NCBI GenBank assembly: GCA_964384945.1
Contig: CAYLMK010000034.1
Coordinates: forward strand, 1-48,962
From: S015-6 sp964384945
GTDB lineage: Bacteria; Desulfobacterota; DSWW01
Direction: 5' to 3'
DNA: 48,962 nucleotides
Shown piece after piece: positions 34,921 to 43,775 of the stretch (position 1 is its first letter; each line of letters starts with the position of its first letter). The notes under the pieces were generated by a model, which ran no database searches, was not told the DNA's origin, and was given only the letters and a program-made list of their open reading frames with translations. A program made the translations under genes and the position numbers.

Positions 34921-34944
34921 GGGGGTCAGGGATCAGGGATCGGG
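34921..34944 (+). other. Potential G-quadruplex motif in the rhomboid-YhhN spacer
   Basis: Four G runs (5, 3, 3 and 3) with loops TCA, ATCA and ATC meet the usual G-quadruplex pattern. The TCAGGGA unit is repeated in tandem. A similar motif on the other strand follows nuoK. Confidence 0.4.
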
Positions 34945-35031
34945 CACCCTCACCCCTGCCCACCCTGTGCGCGGGACCCTCGAAGAGCCGACCAGGATCG
35001 CTCCCGGCCCTGCTGCGTGGAGAAGACGCTC

Positions 35032-35685
35032 GTGACCGATTTCTGGATCCTCTCGCTCGCCCTGGTCCTTCTGATCGCGCTGCTCGCCTCCGAGAAACAG
35101 GGCCGCACGCCGCGGGGCGCGGCCGTCAAGGGGACCGTCTCCGCGCTCTTTGTCTTGACCGCCCTCATGCAACCGCACCCTCTGCCCGCCTACTATCACC
35201 GGATCCTGCTGGGGCTCGCCTTCGGTCTGATCGGCGACGTCTGCCTGGCCATGCCCGGAACCCGTGCATTCCGAGTGGGCCTGTTTGCCTTCCTGGCCGG
35301 ACACATCCTCTATGTCTGGGCCTTTTCGGGCCTCGCTCGGCCGGCGGACTGGGCCTCGCCGGTGCAGGCGATCTTTCTCGCCTCGAGCGTCGCAGCCTTT
35401 CTGTGGATCCGGCCTCACGCGGGCAGGATGACGATTCCTGTGGTTCTCTACCTGGTCGTCATCACCCTGATGTTGGCAGGGGCCTGGGCCGTCTTTCGCC
35501 ATCCCGGTCTGGATCCGGCGGCCCGAGGGCTCATCTGGGCAGGGGCCTTCTGCTTCTATCTGTCCGATCTGTTCGTGGCCCGTCAGCGCTTCGTCACGGA
35601 GGCTTACGTAAACCGGCTGATCGGGCTGCCCCTGTACTACGCGGGGCAGTTCTTGCTGGCCTTCTCGGTCGGGCTTGTCGCGTAA
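35032..35685 (+). CDS. YhhN-family integral membrane protein (lysoplasmalogenase-like)
   Basis: The 217-residue, highly hydrophobic protein has about eight membrane segments and YhhN/TMEM86 features such as GLAFGLIGDVCLAMP and GAFCFYLSDLFVARQRF, which contain the conserved aspartates. Characterised relatives hydrolyse the vinyl-ether bond of lysoplasmalogens. The GTG at 35032 is chosen for GGAG 9 bases upstream. Plasmalogens occur in anaerobes, which would suit the host. It converges on the acyl-CoA dehydrogenase gene with 3 bases between stop codons. Confidence 0.85.
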   Translation: MTDFWILSLALVLLIALLASEKQGRTPRGAAVKGTVSALFVLTALMQPHPLPAYYHRILLGLAFGLIGDVCLAMPGTRAFRVGLFAFLAGHILYVWAFSGLARPADWASPVQAIFLASSVAAFLWIRPHAGRMTIPVVLYLVVITLMLAGAWAVFRHPGLDPAARGLIWAGAFCFYLSDLFVARQRFVTEAYVNRLIGLPLYYAGQFLLAFSVGLVA

Positions 35686-35688
35686 GGT

Positions 35689-36903
35689 CTACTTCAACTG
35701 GGCGCTGGAGAAGCCCAGGAGATTCCGAGCCACCACGAGCTGCTGGATCTGCTGGGTGCCTTCGTAGATGTCGTTGATCTTGCAGTCCCGGGCCCACTTC
35801 TCGACGAGCCACTCCCGGGAGTAGCCGAGGGGCCCGAGCAGCGCCACGCACCTGCGTGTGATCTCCGAGCCCATGCGGCCCGCCTTTGCCTTGGACATGG
35901 AGGCCTCCAGCGCGTTCGCGCGGCCGTTGTCGCCCATCCAGGCGGCCCGCCAGATCAGGAGCCGCATCGCCTCCAGCTCGGCCTCCATGAAGAGGACCTC
36001 CCGCTCGACCGCGCCCAATTGATGCTTGTTCAGGCCGTAGCGGAACAGGAAGCCCTCCTCCTCGAGCTTCTCCTTGGTGAATTCCAGGGCGGCGCGGGCC
36101 ACCCCCAGTGCCAGGGAGCCCACGATGGGGCGGGTGTTGTCAAAGGTCTTCATCACGCCCTTGAACCCCTCGGTCCTGGTCTTGACCTCGGGCGACCCGA
36201 GGATGTTGTCCTTGGGGATGCGGACGTCCTCGAAGACGATGGAGGCCGTGTCCGAGGCCCGGATGCCGAGCTTGTGCTCGAGCTTGGTGACCTTCACCCC
36301 GGGGCGGTCCTTTTCGACCACGAAGCTCTTGATCCCGGCCTTGCCCGCGGACTTGTCGACCGTGGCCCAGACCACCACGATGTCGCACTGCTTGCCGTCC
36401 GTGACGAAGATCTTCTCGCCGTTGATGACCCACTCGTCCCCGTCCAGCACCGCCGTGGTGGAGATGGAGCCGGAATCGGAGCCGGAGCCCGGCTCGGTGA
36501 TGGCCATGGCCGCGTACCGGCCTCCGAAGCGCTCCTCCTGTTCCGGGGTGGCCACCGCAGCGATGGCCGCATTGCCCAGCCCGTTGCCCGGGATTGCGAG
36601 CAGCAAGCCGTTGTCGCCCCAGGCGAACTCTTCGCTGCCCACCACAGCCGTCATGGTTGCGCCGACCCGGTCCTCGGTCTCGGCCCTCGGCTCCTTGGGC
36701 CCGGCCTCCGAGGCCGCCCGCTGCTTCTTGCGGCGGTCGGCCGACCTCTGTTTCATGATCGGCGCGAGAAATGCGATCTCCTCGGCGATCGTATGCTCCT
36801 GTTCGTCGTACTTCCGGGAAATGGGCCGGAAGGTGTCCCGGGCCACTCCGTGGGCGAAGTCCTTGACCAGCTTCAAGGGCGGGGGAAGCTCGAAATCGAT
36901 CAT
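35689..36903 (-). CDS. Acyl-CoA dehydrogenase with intact catalytic Glu
   Basis: The 404-residue flavoprotein has MAITEPGSGSDSGSISTTAV, EWVINGEKIFVTDG, and at the C-terminus NDIYEGTQQIQQLVVARNLLG with the standard catalytic Glu. A basic, low-complexity insert (KQRSADRRKKQRAASEAG region, near residues 50-85) is unusual. It forms a double bond in an acyl-CoA with FAD. The start at 36903 is set by homology; the frame is open far upstream. It is the second of two tandem genes, 64 bases after its partner. Confidence 0.9.
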   Translation of the reverse strand: MIDFELPPPLKLVKDFAHGVARDTFRPISRKYDEQEHTIAEEIAFLAPIMKQRSADRRKKQRAASEAGPKEPRAETEDRVGATMTAVVGSEEFAWGDNGLLLAIPGNGLGNAAIAAVATPEQEERFGGRYAAMAITEPGSGSDSGSISTTAVLDGDEWVINGEKIFVTDGKQCDIVVVWATVDKSAGKAGIKSFVVEKDRPGVKVTKLEHKLGIRASDTASIVFEDVRIPKDNILGSPEVKTRTEGFKGVMKTFDNTRPIVGSLALGVARAALEFTKEKLEEEGFLFRYGLNKHQLGAVEREVLFMEAELEAMRLLIWRAAWMGDNGRANALEASMSKAKAGRMGSEITRRCVALLGPLGYSREWLVEKWARDCKINDIYEGTQQIQQLVVARNLLGFSSAQLK

Positions 36904-36967
36904 GACGATTCTCCTCTCTGTCTGCGTGGCGGAAACGGCCTTCTTCGGCGAAACGGAGTTCTCAGGG

Positions 36968-38077
36968 TCAGACGACGGCCAGGCCGTCGATGATCTCGAA
37001 GCCCCTGCCGTTGCGGAACCACAGCTCGACCGGATACTCCCGGATGTAGCCGTGCCCGCCCAGCACCTGAACGCCGTTGTCCGTGATCCTGGCCGCGTAA
37101 TCCCCGGCATAGAGCTTTGCGAGGTAGGCCTCGCGGGTGCAGTCCTCCTGCCTGTCGGCAAGCCAGGCCGCCTTCCAGGCCAGGAAGCGGATCGCGTCGG
37201 TTTCGATGGCCATGTCCGCCAGCATGAAGGCGATGGCCTGGCGGCTCGCAATCGGCTCTCCGAACTGAACGCGCTCCTTCGCGTACTGGGTCGCGTAGTC
37301 CTTGGAGGCCTTGCAAACCCCCGCGGCCATGGCGGCCCACGCGATTCGGGAGAGGTTGAGGAAGCGCTGGAAGTCGGTACCCCGGCCGCCCCCCAGGCGG
37401 CTGTCGAGCGGCACCTTGCACTCGGTCAGGGTCACCTGGTAAAGAGGGAGGGCGTTCAGGCCCATGTACTTTTCCCGCTCGCCGACCTGAAGGCCCGCCG
37501 CGCCCTTCTCGACAAGGTACCCCTGGATCCCGGAGGCACCGGTCCCCGGCGCGGTCGCGGCGAATACCAGGAAGAGGTCCGCGCGGTCCGCGAACGGCAC
37601 CAGGCACTTCCGGCCGTTGAGAACATACTCCCCGCCCTCCCTTCTCGCCGTGGTCTTGAGCAGGGTCGGATCGAAGGTGACCCGGGGCTCCATCAGGGCT
37701 GCGGTCGCGAATTGGAAGCCCTCGCCGCAGAACCGGGGCAGGTGCTTCTTCTTCTGGTCGCCCGTGCCCATCTCCAGCGTCGGGTAGGCGACGAGCGTCG
37801 GGCTCAGCATGGCCAGAGCCAACCCGAGATCCCCGTAAGCCAGCTCCTCGGCGATGAGGGCGCCGGTCAGCGCGGAGCGCTCGTACCCGTAGCCGCCGCA
37901 GTCCTCGGGGATGGAGTTGGCCACGAGGCCCAGCTCCCAGAACTTGGCCAGCAGATCCTCCGGGATCTTCCTTCCCTCCTCGCAGTCGTGGGCGTTCGGC
38001 CGGACCACGTCCGCCGCGAAGCGCCGGACCATGTCGATGATCTGGCCCTGTTCCTCACTCGGTTGAAAACTGATCAT
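36968..38077 (-). CDS. Acyl-CoA dehydrogenase-like protein with altered catalytic position
   Basis: The 369-residue protein has the acyl-CoA dehydrogenase fold: an N-terminal helical domain with LGLVANSIPEDCGGYGYE, a middle beta domain with YVLNGRKCLVPFADRADLFLVF, and a C-terminal QVLGGHGYIREYPVE. It stops soon after RGFEIIDGLAVV, where active enzymes read YEGT with the catalytic Glu. Here that place is IDG, so the base may be Asp or lost. The mid-domain TEPGSGSD motif is also degraded (MEPRVTFD). It may be the non-catalytic half of a heteromeric enzyme with the next gene. AGGAGAG precedes the ATG at 38077. Confidence 0.88.
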   Translation of the reverse strand: MISFQPSEEQGQIIDMVRRFAADVVRPNAHDCEEGRKIPEDLLAKFWELGLVANSIPEDCGGYGYERSALTGALIAEELAYGDLGLALAMLSPTLVAYPTLEMGTGDQKKKHLPRFCGEGFQFATAALMEPRVTFDPTLLKTTARREGGEYVLNGRKCLVPFADRADLFLVFAATAPGTGASGIQGYLVEKGAAGLQVGEREKYMGLNALPLYQVTLTECKVPLDSRLGGGRGTDFQRFLNLSRIAWAAMAAGVCKASKDYATQYAKERVQFGEPIASRQAIAFMLADMAIETDAIRFLAWKAAWLADRQEDCTREAYLAKLYAGDYAARITDNGVQVLGGHGYIREYPVELWFRNGRGFEIIDGLAVV

Positions 38078-38218
38078 GGGGCGCTCTCCTCGCTCAAGGG
38101 TTTCCGCTCTTCCATGAAGCCGTCCCCAGCACGGCGGACGAGGTCCGCAGCCGAGACGGTACGGGAGGGCATGATATCCTGTCTCATCCGGGGGGATCAA
38201 TGGGGACAAAGATTTCCA

Positions 38219-38253
38219 TTGACAACCGGCGGACGAAGAGTTTAGTATATAAT
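38219..38253 (+). promoter_or_regulatory. Promoter candidate for the acylase gene
   Basis: TTGACA (38219-38224) is followed by TAGTAT after 18 bases, within an AT-rich run that also contains TATAAT (38248-38253). The local AT content stands out in this GC-rich window. The acylase ATG at 38319 follows with GGAGG in front. Confidence 0.5.
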
Positions 38254-38318
38254 GAGAGTTTATTAAAAAGAATGTTACACCGTACACCACCCCCAACCGT
38301 CGCAAGGAGGGCGAAACC

Positions 38319-41045
38319 ATGCCGACGACAAGGGACGTGTGGTCTCATGTTCTGATCCTGGGATTGGCGGGCACCCTGTTCGCCTGCAACCTGGCAACCA
38401 TCGACGCCCCGCTGGTCGGGCAGATGCACCCGTCGGAACCCGTGGACATCCTCGTACGCCTGGAGGAAGGCGCCGATCCGGCCACCTTCCAGGCCTACCT
38501 GAACGGGGCCGATGTCACGGGCCTCTTTGTCCTGGACGCGGACCTGAAGCTGCTCACGGCGAAGGTGGGCAGCGGGGACGGGCTCGTCGTCGGCCCGAAC
38601 GGCCTGCAGACGGTCATCCAGGGCGTGGCGCAAGGCTTCCCCTTCACGGATCACGACTCCACAGGATTTCTCGTGGGCGAAGGCGGGGTTGCGACCAACC
38701 GCGACGACAAGGGCGTGTGGTTCATCACAGGCCCGGAGGATGCGAGCGTCTACGAGATCGCCGAGGCCATGGGGTACGCCGTCGCGCAGGACCGCTTGTG
38801 GCAGATGGAGTTGTATCGACTGACCGGGCGGGGCAGGTTGTCCGAGGTGCTCGGCGCGAGCATGGTATCCACGGACACGTATCTGAGAACCATGGGCTAC
38901 TCGGACCAGGAGTTGATTGGTTTCTTCGAGGCCCTGGATCCGGAGCCCAAATCGCTCGTCCAGGGCTTTCTCGACGGCATCAACAGGCGGATCGCCGACC
39001 TTGAAAACAACCGTTTGCACATCCCCCTGGAGTTCAAGCTCATCAACGCAAACCGGATCATCAATTTCGACTTCGCCCCCATCCTGCGGAAGTGGACGGT
39101 CGTGGATCTCTTCGGCTGGCTCACCGTCCTTCAGAGAAATTTCGACGGGGAGGGAACCAGCCAGCAGGAGGTCAGGAACGCCGCCCTCTATCAGGACCTG
39201 GCCGCCCGGTTCCCGGACGACTACATCGGCATGTTCGAGGACCTGCGATGGCTGGATGACCCGGACGCCCTGACCTATGTTCCCGCCGGAGGCGGGGACA
39301 AACTGGCTCCCATGACAGCCGCATCACGGTCCTTGTCGATGGCCCCTGTCCGGCCCGCCCCCGGCGCGCTGCCGGATCTCAGGCAGACCGCCGACCGGAT
39401 GAAGGCCGTCGAGGACGAGGTCGTGGAACGCCTGAAGAGCATCAACGCCTACGTGAAGATGGGGAGCTACGGCTGGGTCGTCTCGGGAGACAGGACCGCC
39501 AGCGGCAACCCGATCCTCTACTCCGGACCGCAGATGGGCTTCGAGGTGCCCTCGATCGTCACGGAAGGGTGCATCCGCGCGGGCGGGCTGGAGACCTCGG
39601 GCATGACCGTGCCCGGGATGCCAGGATTGATCATCAGCCGTACGCCCCATCACGCCTTCGCCATGATGACCGGCCATGTGAACAGCGCAGATCACTACAT
39701 TGAGGATCTTGCGGATGTATCCCTGCACCGCACCGAGAAGATCCAGGTGCTGGGAGAGAGCGATGTAACCCTGAATGTGTACAGGAGCGCCCACGGCCCC
39801 GTAGTGAGCCCCATGCCCTTCGATCCTGCGACCTACAACGAGGAAACGGACGGTCCGATCCTCTCCTGGAAGTATGCGTACTGGGGGCATGAGTTCGACT
39901 CGATGGTCGCTCTTCTCCGCCTGCCGAGGTCGAGCAACATGGACGATTTCGAGGAAGGGCTGGAGTTTTTTCCCGCCTCCTTCCACATCCTCTACAACGA
40001 CGTGGACGGCAATATCGCCTACTGGATGACGGGCCGAGACCCGGTTCGCCCCGAAGGAGAGTGGCGCCTTCCGCAGGGATTTCTCGGGGATCCCCTGGAG
40101 TGGGACGGGGACGTCCTTCTTCCCCGATCCACGGACCGGAACACCGGCCAGGGGTTTTACTGCGGGTGGAACAACAAGGCCATCCCCACGTATCTCACAA
40201 CCTCCGGTCACAAGCAGTTCGGCCCGTTTCACCGGGCCCAAGTCCTCTACGATCACCTCGCGGCGCACGACGACCTGACCTTCGATGAGGTCCGGAACAC
40301 CGCCCTCCGCATTGCATCCACCGATTCGTTTGGAGGCGGAGGCAACCCGTGGAAGTTCGTGAAGGACTACTTCACCGCCGTGGTGACGGCCCATCCGACG
40401 CAGGAGCGCGTGGCCGCACTCTCCGTCATGGAAGGCTGGGACGGCCACTTCGTGGCGGGCGGAGAGTCCCAGTGGGCCTTCGGCACGGACCGGGCGGATG
40501 CGTGGGTGCTGATGGACAAGTGGATCCGGGAAGTCATCCGGCTGACCTTCGAGGACGAACTGGGGACGGGTGAAAACAAAGAGGTACTTTTCAATGTCTT
40601 CCTGCACGGCCTGCCTTGGGCCGACTACGGCCTGCCCGGAACAGCGCTCACGAACAACTATGACTGGTTCCGGAATCTTGCAGACCCGCTGGCGCCGCAG
40701 ACGGCGGATGCGATCATCCTCGCCGCGCTGGACAACGCGATCGCCGCGCTGGGGCCACGGCCCTGGGGCATGGACGCACGAGGCGAGATCAACTTCAACC
40801 ACCCGGTGCTTGCGAACATAGGGGCCGGGCTCGTGCACACGATGCCCTTCGCGTCCCGGTCCACGTATGCCCAGTGCGTGGAGATGGGGCCCGGCGGCCC
40901 GGTACGGATCGAAAGCATGTTCCCGCTGGGCGAGTCCGGGACGGCGCACGGCGACCCGATCGTCTGGAGCCTGGACCCGCACTTCCTCAGCATGACCGGG
41001 GTGTACGACGGCTTCGTGCACCGGCCGTTCCCGCTGTTCGACTGA
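38319..41045 (+). CDS. Penicillin-acylase family Ntn hydrolase, lipoprotein
   Basis: The 908-residue product starts with a lipoprotein-like signal (LILGLAGTLFAC, Cys near residue 23). An extra domain covers about residues 35-120 before the acylase alpha region (DDKGVWFITGPEDASVYEIAEAMGYAVAQDRLWQ as the family opening). The autoprocessing nucleophile is Ser near residue 383 in KMGSYGWVVSGDRTASGNP, and an Asn-type oxyanion region appears later (DVDGNIAYWMTGRDP). Such enzymes cleave amide bonds of beta-lactams, N-acyl homoserine lactones or other N-acyl compounds. The lipobox places it on a membrane in the envelope. The substrate is unknown. The strong ribosome binding site (AAGGAGG) supports the start. 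Confidence 0.88.
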   Translation: MPTTRDVWSHVLILGLAGTLFACNLATIDAPLVGQMHPSEPVDILVRLEEGADPATFQAYLNGADVTGLFVLDADLKLLTAKVGSGDGLVVGPNGLQTVIQGVAQGFPFTDHDSTGFLVGEGGVATNRDDKGVWFITGPEDASVYEIAEAMGYAVAQDRLWQMELYRLTGRGRLSEVLGASMVSTDTYLRTMGYSDQELIGFFEALDPEPKSLVQGFLDGINRRIADLENNRLHIPLEFKLINANRIINFDFAPILRKWTVVDLFGWLTVLQRNFDGEGTSQQEVRNAALYQDLAARFPDDYIGMFEDLRWLDDPDALTYVPAGGGDKLAPMTAASRSLSMAPVRPAPGALPDLRQTADRMKAVEDEVVERLKSINAYVKMGSYGWVVSGDRTASGNPILYSGPQMGFEVPSIVTEGCIRAGGLETSGMTVPGMPGLIISRTPHHAFAMMTGHVNSADHYIEDLADVSLHRTEKIQVLGESDVTLNVYRSAHGPVVSPMPFDPATYNEETDGPILSWKYAYWGHEFDSMVALLRLPRSSNMDDFEEGLEFFPASFHILYNDVDGNIAYWMTGRDPVRPEGEWRLPQGFLGDPLEWDGDVLLPRSTDRNTGQGFYCGWNNKAIPTYLTTSGHKQFGPFHRAQVLYDHLAAHDDLTFDEVRNTALRIASTDSFGGGGNPWKFVKDYFTAVVTAHPTQERVAALSVMEGWDGHFVAGGESQWAFGTDRADAWVLMDKWIREVIRLTFEDELGTGENKEVLFNVFLHGLPWADYGLPGTALTNNYDWFRNLADPLAPQTADAIILAALDNAIAALGPRPWGMDARGEINFNHPVLANIGAGLVHTMPFASRSTYAQCVEMGPGGPVRIESMFPLGESGTAHGDPIVWSLDPHFLSMTGVYDGFVHRPFPLFD

Positions 41046-41054
41046 ACCCTCTCC

Positions 41055-41103
41055 GAGGCCGCATGCTCCGACCTGCGGGCAGACCGGCGGGGCGTGCGGC
41101 CTC
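41055..41103 (+). terminator. Hairpin after the acylase gene
   Basis: A 12-base stem with one G-T pair (41055-41066 with 41092-41103) begins 10 bases after the acylase stop codon. The loop is 25 bases. There is no U run after it, so it may be only a partial or factor-dependent terminator. Confidence 0.4.
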
Positions 41104-41266
41104 CTCTCCTGATTGGAATTCCCTCGTATCGGATTTCTCTTCTCCTTCACGGAAAGGCTCGACAGCGCCCCGCCGCACACCCCAACCGATCTGCCGTGGA
41201 CAACCGGCGCCCTGCCCTCTATAGTGAGGGGAGAACCGGTCGCCAAGCCAGGCAGGTCTTCGCCGA

Positions 41267-42586
41267 ATGCAGAGAAAAGAGAAGCTCCTCCTCCTCTACC
41301 CCGGCGTTCTCCACTCCGCCGGCTGGGGGGATGCGAGAGAGCAGAACACCCACCTGCTCTATGTCTACTCCTGCCTGAAGGAGCACTTCGACGTATCCGT
41401 CTTGGATCTCGAGGCGGAGATCGGAAGGCCGGCGGACGAATCGCAGCGGGAGGCCTTCAAAAGGGCCTCCATGCAAAGGATCCTCTCCTTCGACGCGGAC
41501 ATCGTGGGGATCTCCTGCTGGTCCAGCCTGAACTATCTGGCATCCAGGTACTTCGCCGAGCGGATCCGCGAGGCGAGGCCCGGCGCCCGGATCGTGGTGG
41601 GAGGCTACCATCCCACCTTCGTCGAAGAGGATTTCCGTTACCCCGGCAGCCCCTTCGATGTCATCGTGCGCGGGGGCGCGGAAAACGCAGCCGCGGCGCT
41701 CGGGCTCGGGCCGCCCGCCAAGGAAGGCCCGAACCCTCTGCAGCCGGACTTCCGCTCCTATCCGTATGCGGTCACCGGGCAGAACGTGGGCCTCTTTCTG
41801 AGCACGGGATGCCCGTTCGGCTGCACCTACTGCATGGAGTACAGGCGGAGATGGCATTCCGTGAGCGTGCCGGAGGCCCTCGAAATCGTCCGCGAAGTCG
41901 AGGAGGCCCTGCGTCCGAGGGGCGTCATGATCCTCGACGCCTGTTTCGGGCTGGACGGGCAATGGAGAAGGGAATTCCTCTCCGAGCTGGCCGGCAGGCC
42001 TCATCGCTGCGGCTTCTGGATTCAGACCCGCACCGATCTGATCGACGACGAGGACCTGCCGCTGCTGGCAAGGCTCAACGTGAAGATCGATCTCGGCGTG
42101 GACAGCCTCTCCAGGACCATGCTCGCCATCATGAGGAAGACGAAGAACGCGGACGCGTACCTGGAGCGGTTCCTCGATCTCTCGGACAAGTGCAGCCGAC
42201 ATGGGATCGAGCACGAGGCATACCTCATGTTCAACCACCCGGGGGAGTCCGAACAGACCCTGGAAGAGCACGAGGCCTTCGTCCGAGACCGGCTCGTGCC
42301 CGCGCTCCGCGGCGGAATGCTCTCGATCCGCAGCGGCACGTTTTCCCTGTTCCCGGGCAGCTTCGTCCACACCCATCTGGATGCGTTCAAGGAGAGATAC
42401 GGCACCTCGGTGGAATGCGAGGCCTGGTGGCGGGAGGAACGCGACCAGATGGCCCTTTCGAGGAGCATCGTGCCTTCCCGGGACAGCCGGGGCAACCCCT
42501 TCCGCGTCACGCCGGAACGGATCCGAAAGCCCCTTGCGGATTTCAACCGGGCCTCGCGGCGGGTTCGGCCTCCGCCCGCGTCCTGA
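41267..42586 (+). CDS. B12-binding-domain radical SAM protein
   Basis: The 439-residue protein has an N-terminal cobalamin-binding-like domain (residues about 5-140; DIVGISCWSSLNYLASRYF and RIVVGGYHPTFVEED) and a radical SAM core with CxxxCxxC in LSTGCPFGCTYC. It differs clearly from the protein at 19576-20937. A typical cobalamin-ligand DxHxxG motif is not visible in either. These proteins often act in methyl transfer or ring formation. The reaction is unknown; tatA follows 86 bases downstream with its own promoter. Confidence 0.88.
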   Translation: MQRKEKLLLLYPGVLHSAGWGDAREQNTHLLYVYSCLKEHFDVSVLDLEAEIGRPADESQREAFKRASMQRILSFDADIVGISCWSSLNYLASRYFAERIREARPGARIVVGGYHPTFVEEDFRYPGSPFDVIVRGGAENAAAALGLGPPAKEGPNPLQPDFRSYPYAVTGQNVGLFLSTGCPFGCTYCMEYRRRWHSVSVPEALEIVREVEEALRPRGVMILDACFGLDGQWRREFLSELAGRPHRCGFWIQTRTDLIDDEDLPLLARLNVKIDLGVDSLSRTMLAIMRKTKNADAYLERFLDLSDKCSRHGIEHEAYLMFNHPGESEQTLEEHEAFVRDRLVPALRGGMLSIRSGTFSLFPGSFVHTHLDAFKERYGTSVECEAWWREERDQMALSRSIVPSRDSRGNPFRVTPERIRKPLADFNRASRRVRPPPAS

Positions 42587-42612
42587 GTCCGGGGCCGCCG
42601 GGGCCTCGCGGA

Positions 42613-42642
42613 TTGACATCCCGCAAGGGGGTACCCTAGACT
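42613..42642 (+). promoter_or_regulatory. Promoter for tatA
   Basis: TTGACA (42613-42618), an 18-base spacer and TAGACT (42637-42642) form a good sigma-70 promoter. The expected start is about 25 bases before the tatA ATG. GGGTACCC, an 8-base palindrome, lies just before the -10. Confidence 0.55.
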
Positions 42643-42672
42643 TCAAGCAAAAGAAAGGCGGGTGAACACGAA

Positions 42673-42882
42673 ATGCTGGGCGGAATCGGACCCACCGAAC
42701 TCATCGTCATTCTCTTCATCGTTCTCATTTTCTTCGGCGCCGGCAAGCTTCCCGACATCGCAAGCGGGCTCGGCAAGGGGCTGCGGGATTTCAAGAAGGG
42801 AATGCGGGAGCCGGACGAACCGGATCGCCGCAAGCCTCCCGAAGAGCCCGAGGACGAGCCCCCGCGCCAAGAAGAGTCATAG
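42673..42882 (+). CDS. tatA: Sec-independent (Tat) translocase subunit TatA/E
   Basis: The 69-residue protein is a typical TatA: MLGGIGPTELIVILFIVLIF as the membrane helix, the FFGAGKLPDI hinge, an amphipathic helix (GLGKGLRDFKKG), and an acidic, Pro-rich tail. TatA forms the pore for folded, cofactor-loaded proteins. No tatB or tatC is adjacent. It has its own promoter. Confidence 0.95.
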   Translation: MLGGIGPTELIVILFIVLIFFGAGKLPDIASGLGKGLRDFKKGMREPDEPDRRKPPEEPEDEPPRQEES

Positions 42883-43040
42883 GCTTCCGGCAGGGCCCAA
42901 AGGCTGCGGCCGCCCGGGAGGTCGGTTCCGGCCGGCGGCGGAAAGACAACTTCTGTCGCTGCGCGGGGACCGGGGCAGCGCCTCTTGAACGGAGGCGGCG
43001 GAGGTTCAGGGGCGGCGGTGGGCGTTACCATGGAGCAGAC

Positions 43041-43334
43041 GTGGAACTGAGCCACGAAGATCGCCGGTTCTTGGACAAACGAAAAAGGCTCGTGCGAGCG
43101 TGGCCGACCGTCGGCGCGATCCTGCTGCTGGTCATCGGGCTTGCTCTTTGGCTGTTCTGGTCCAAGCCGTTGCTGGCGAATCCTTTCCTCACGCTGGCGC
43201 GGCTGAAGAACGATTCCGTACCCGCATCCACCCTGATCCTCATGGCGGGTTTGTTGCCGGTGGTTTTCACGATGTGCATGGTGCTTGCCGTTTCCATCGT
43301 GCTGTTTGCCTTCGCAAGGCATGGCCCGTCATAA
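43041..43334 (+). CDS. Small integral membrane protein, unrecognised
   Basis: The 97-residue product has two strong hydrophobic segments (about residues 22-42 and 65-92) and a charged N-terminus (HEDRRFLDKRKRLVR). The start is GTG at 43041, with GGAG 5 bases upstream. I do not recognise a family. It lies 158 bases after tatA on the same strand and is the last ordinary gene before the mobile region. Confidence 0.6.
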   Translation: MELSHEDRRFLDKRKRLVRAWPTVGAILLLVIGLALWLFWSKPLLANPFLTLARLKNDSVPASTLILMAGLLPVVFTMCMVLAVSIVLFAFARHGPS

Positions 43335-43775
43335 ACGGCGCCGGCCGGCCATCCAGGCGGTTTGGTACCGGTAGAGCACGCGGGCGGGTGTGTCGCTTCG
43401 CCTACATTCCGGAAGACCCGAAAACCAGGCCTCGCTTTCAACACTTGCCCTCACGTACGGGACTCGTTCAAAGCGTCTTTGCGGCCATCCGCAGGGTGGA
43501 CGGATTCGGGCGGACCGCTGCGCACAAGGACGAGGCGCCATCTCGTCTCCTGCCCGGGCGGCATTGTCTTCCTGCAGTCAGTGCGCCCGCCCTCCTGTGA
43601 ACTGCATCGGCCGGGATGGAATGGCACCGGCTTTGCTCGCCCATGAGCATGGCCAAGCCGTCTGTTCGCCGCTTTGCAGATGCGGATCGCCACAAGGGGG
43701 ATGCATCCTCCATGCGCGCCTGCAGATAGTCTCATAATCACGATTGACTCCCCGAAACAGTGGAGGTATGTTCAC
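43335..43775. other. Spacer before the integron integrase, 441 bases
   Basis: No gene is recognised here, although short open frames occur on both strands. A near-palindrome, GGGGGATGCATCCTCC, lies near 43694. A D-arm-like string (GGTAGAGCAC) near 43368 is not part of a foldable tRNA. The stretch marks the change from core genes to the mobile segment. Confidence 0.4.

Noticed and set aside
43350..43420. tRNA-like string with GGTAGAGCAC
   Set aside because: No acceptor stem, anticodon stem or T-arm can be formed around it.
43744..43772. TTGACT-N17-TATGTT before intI
   Set aside because: The transcript would start at or after the ATG and exclude the good GGAGG ribosome binding site, so it is unlikely to be the main intI promoter.
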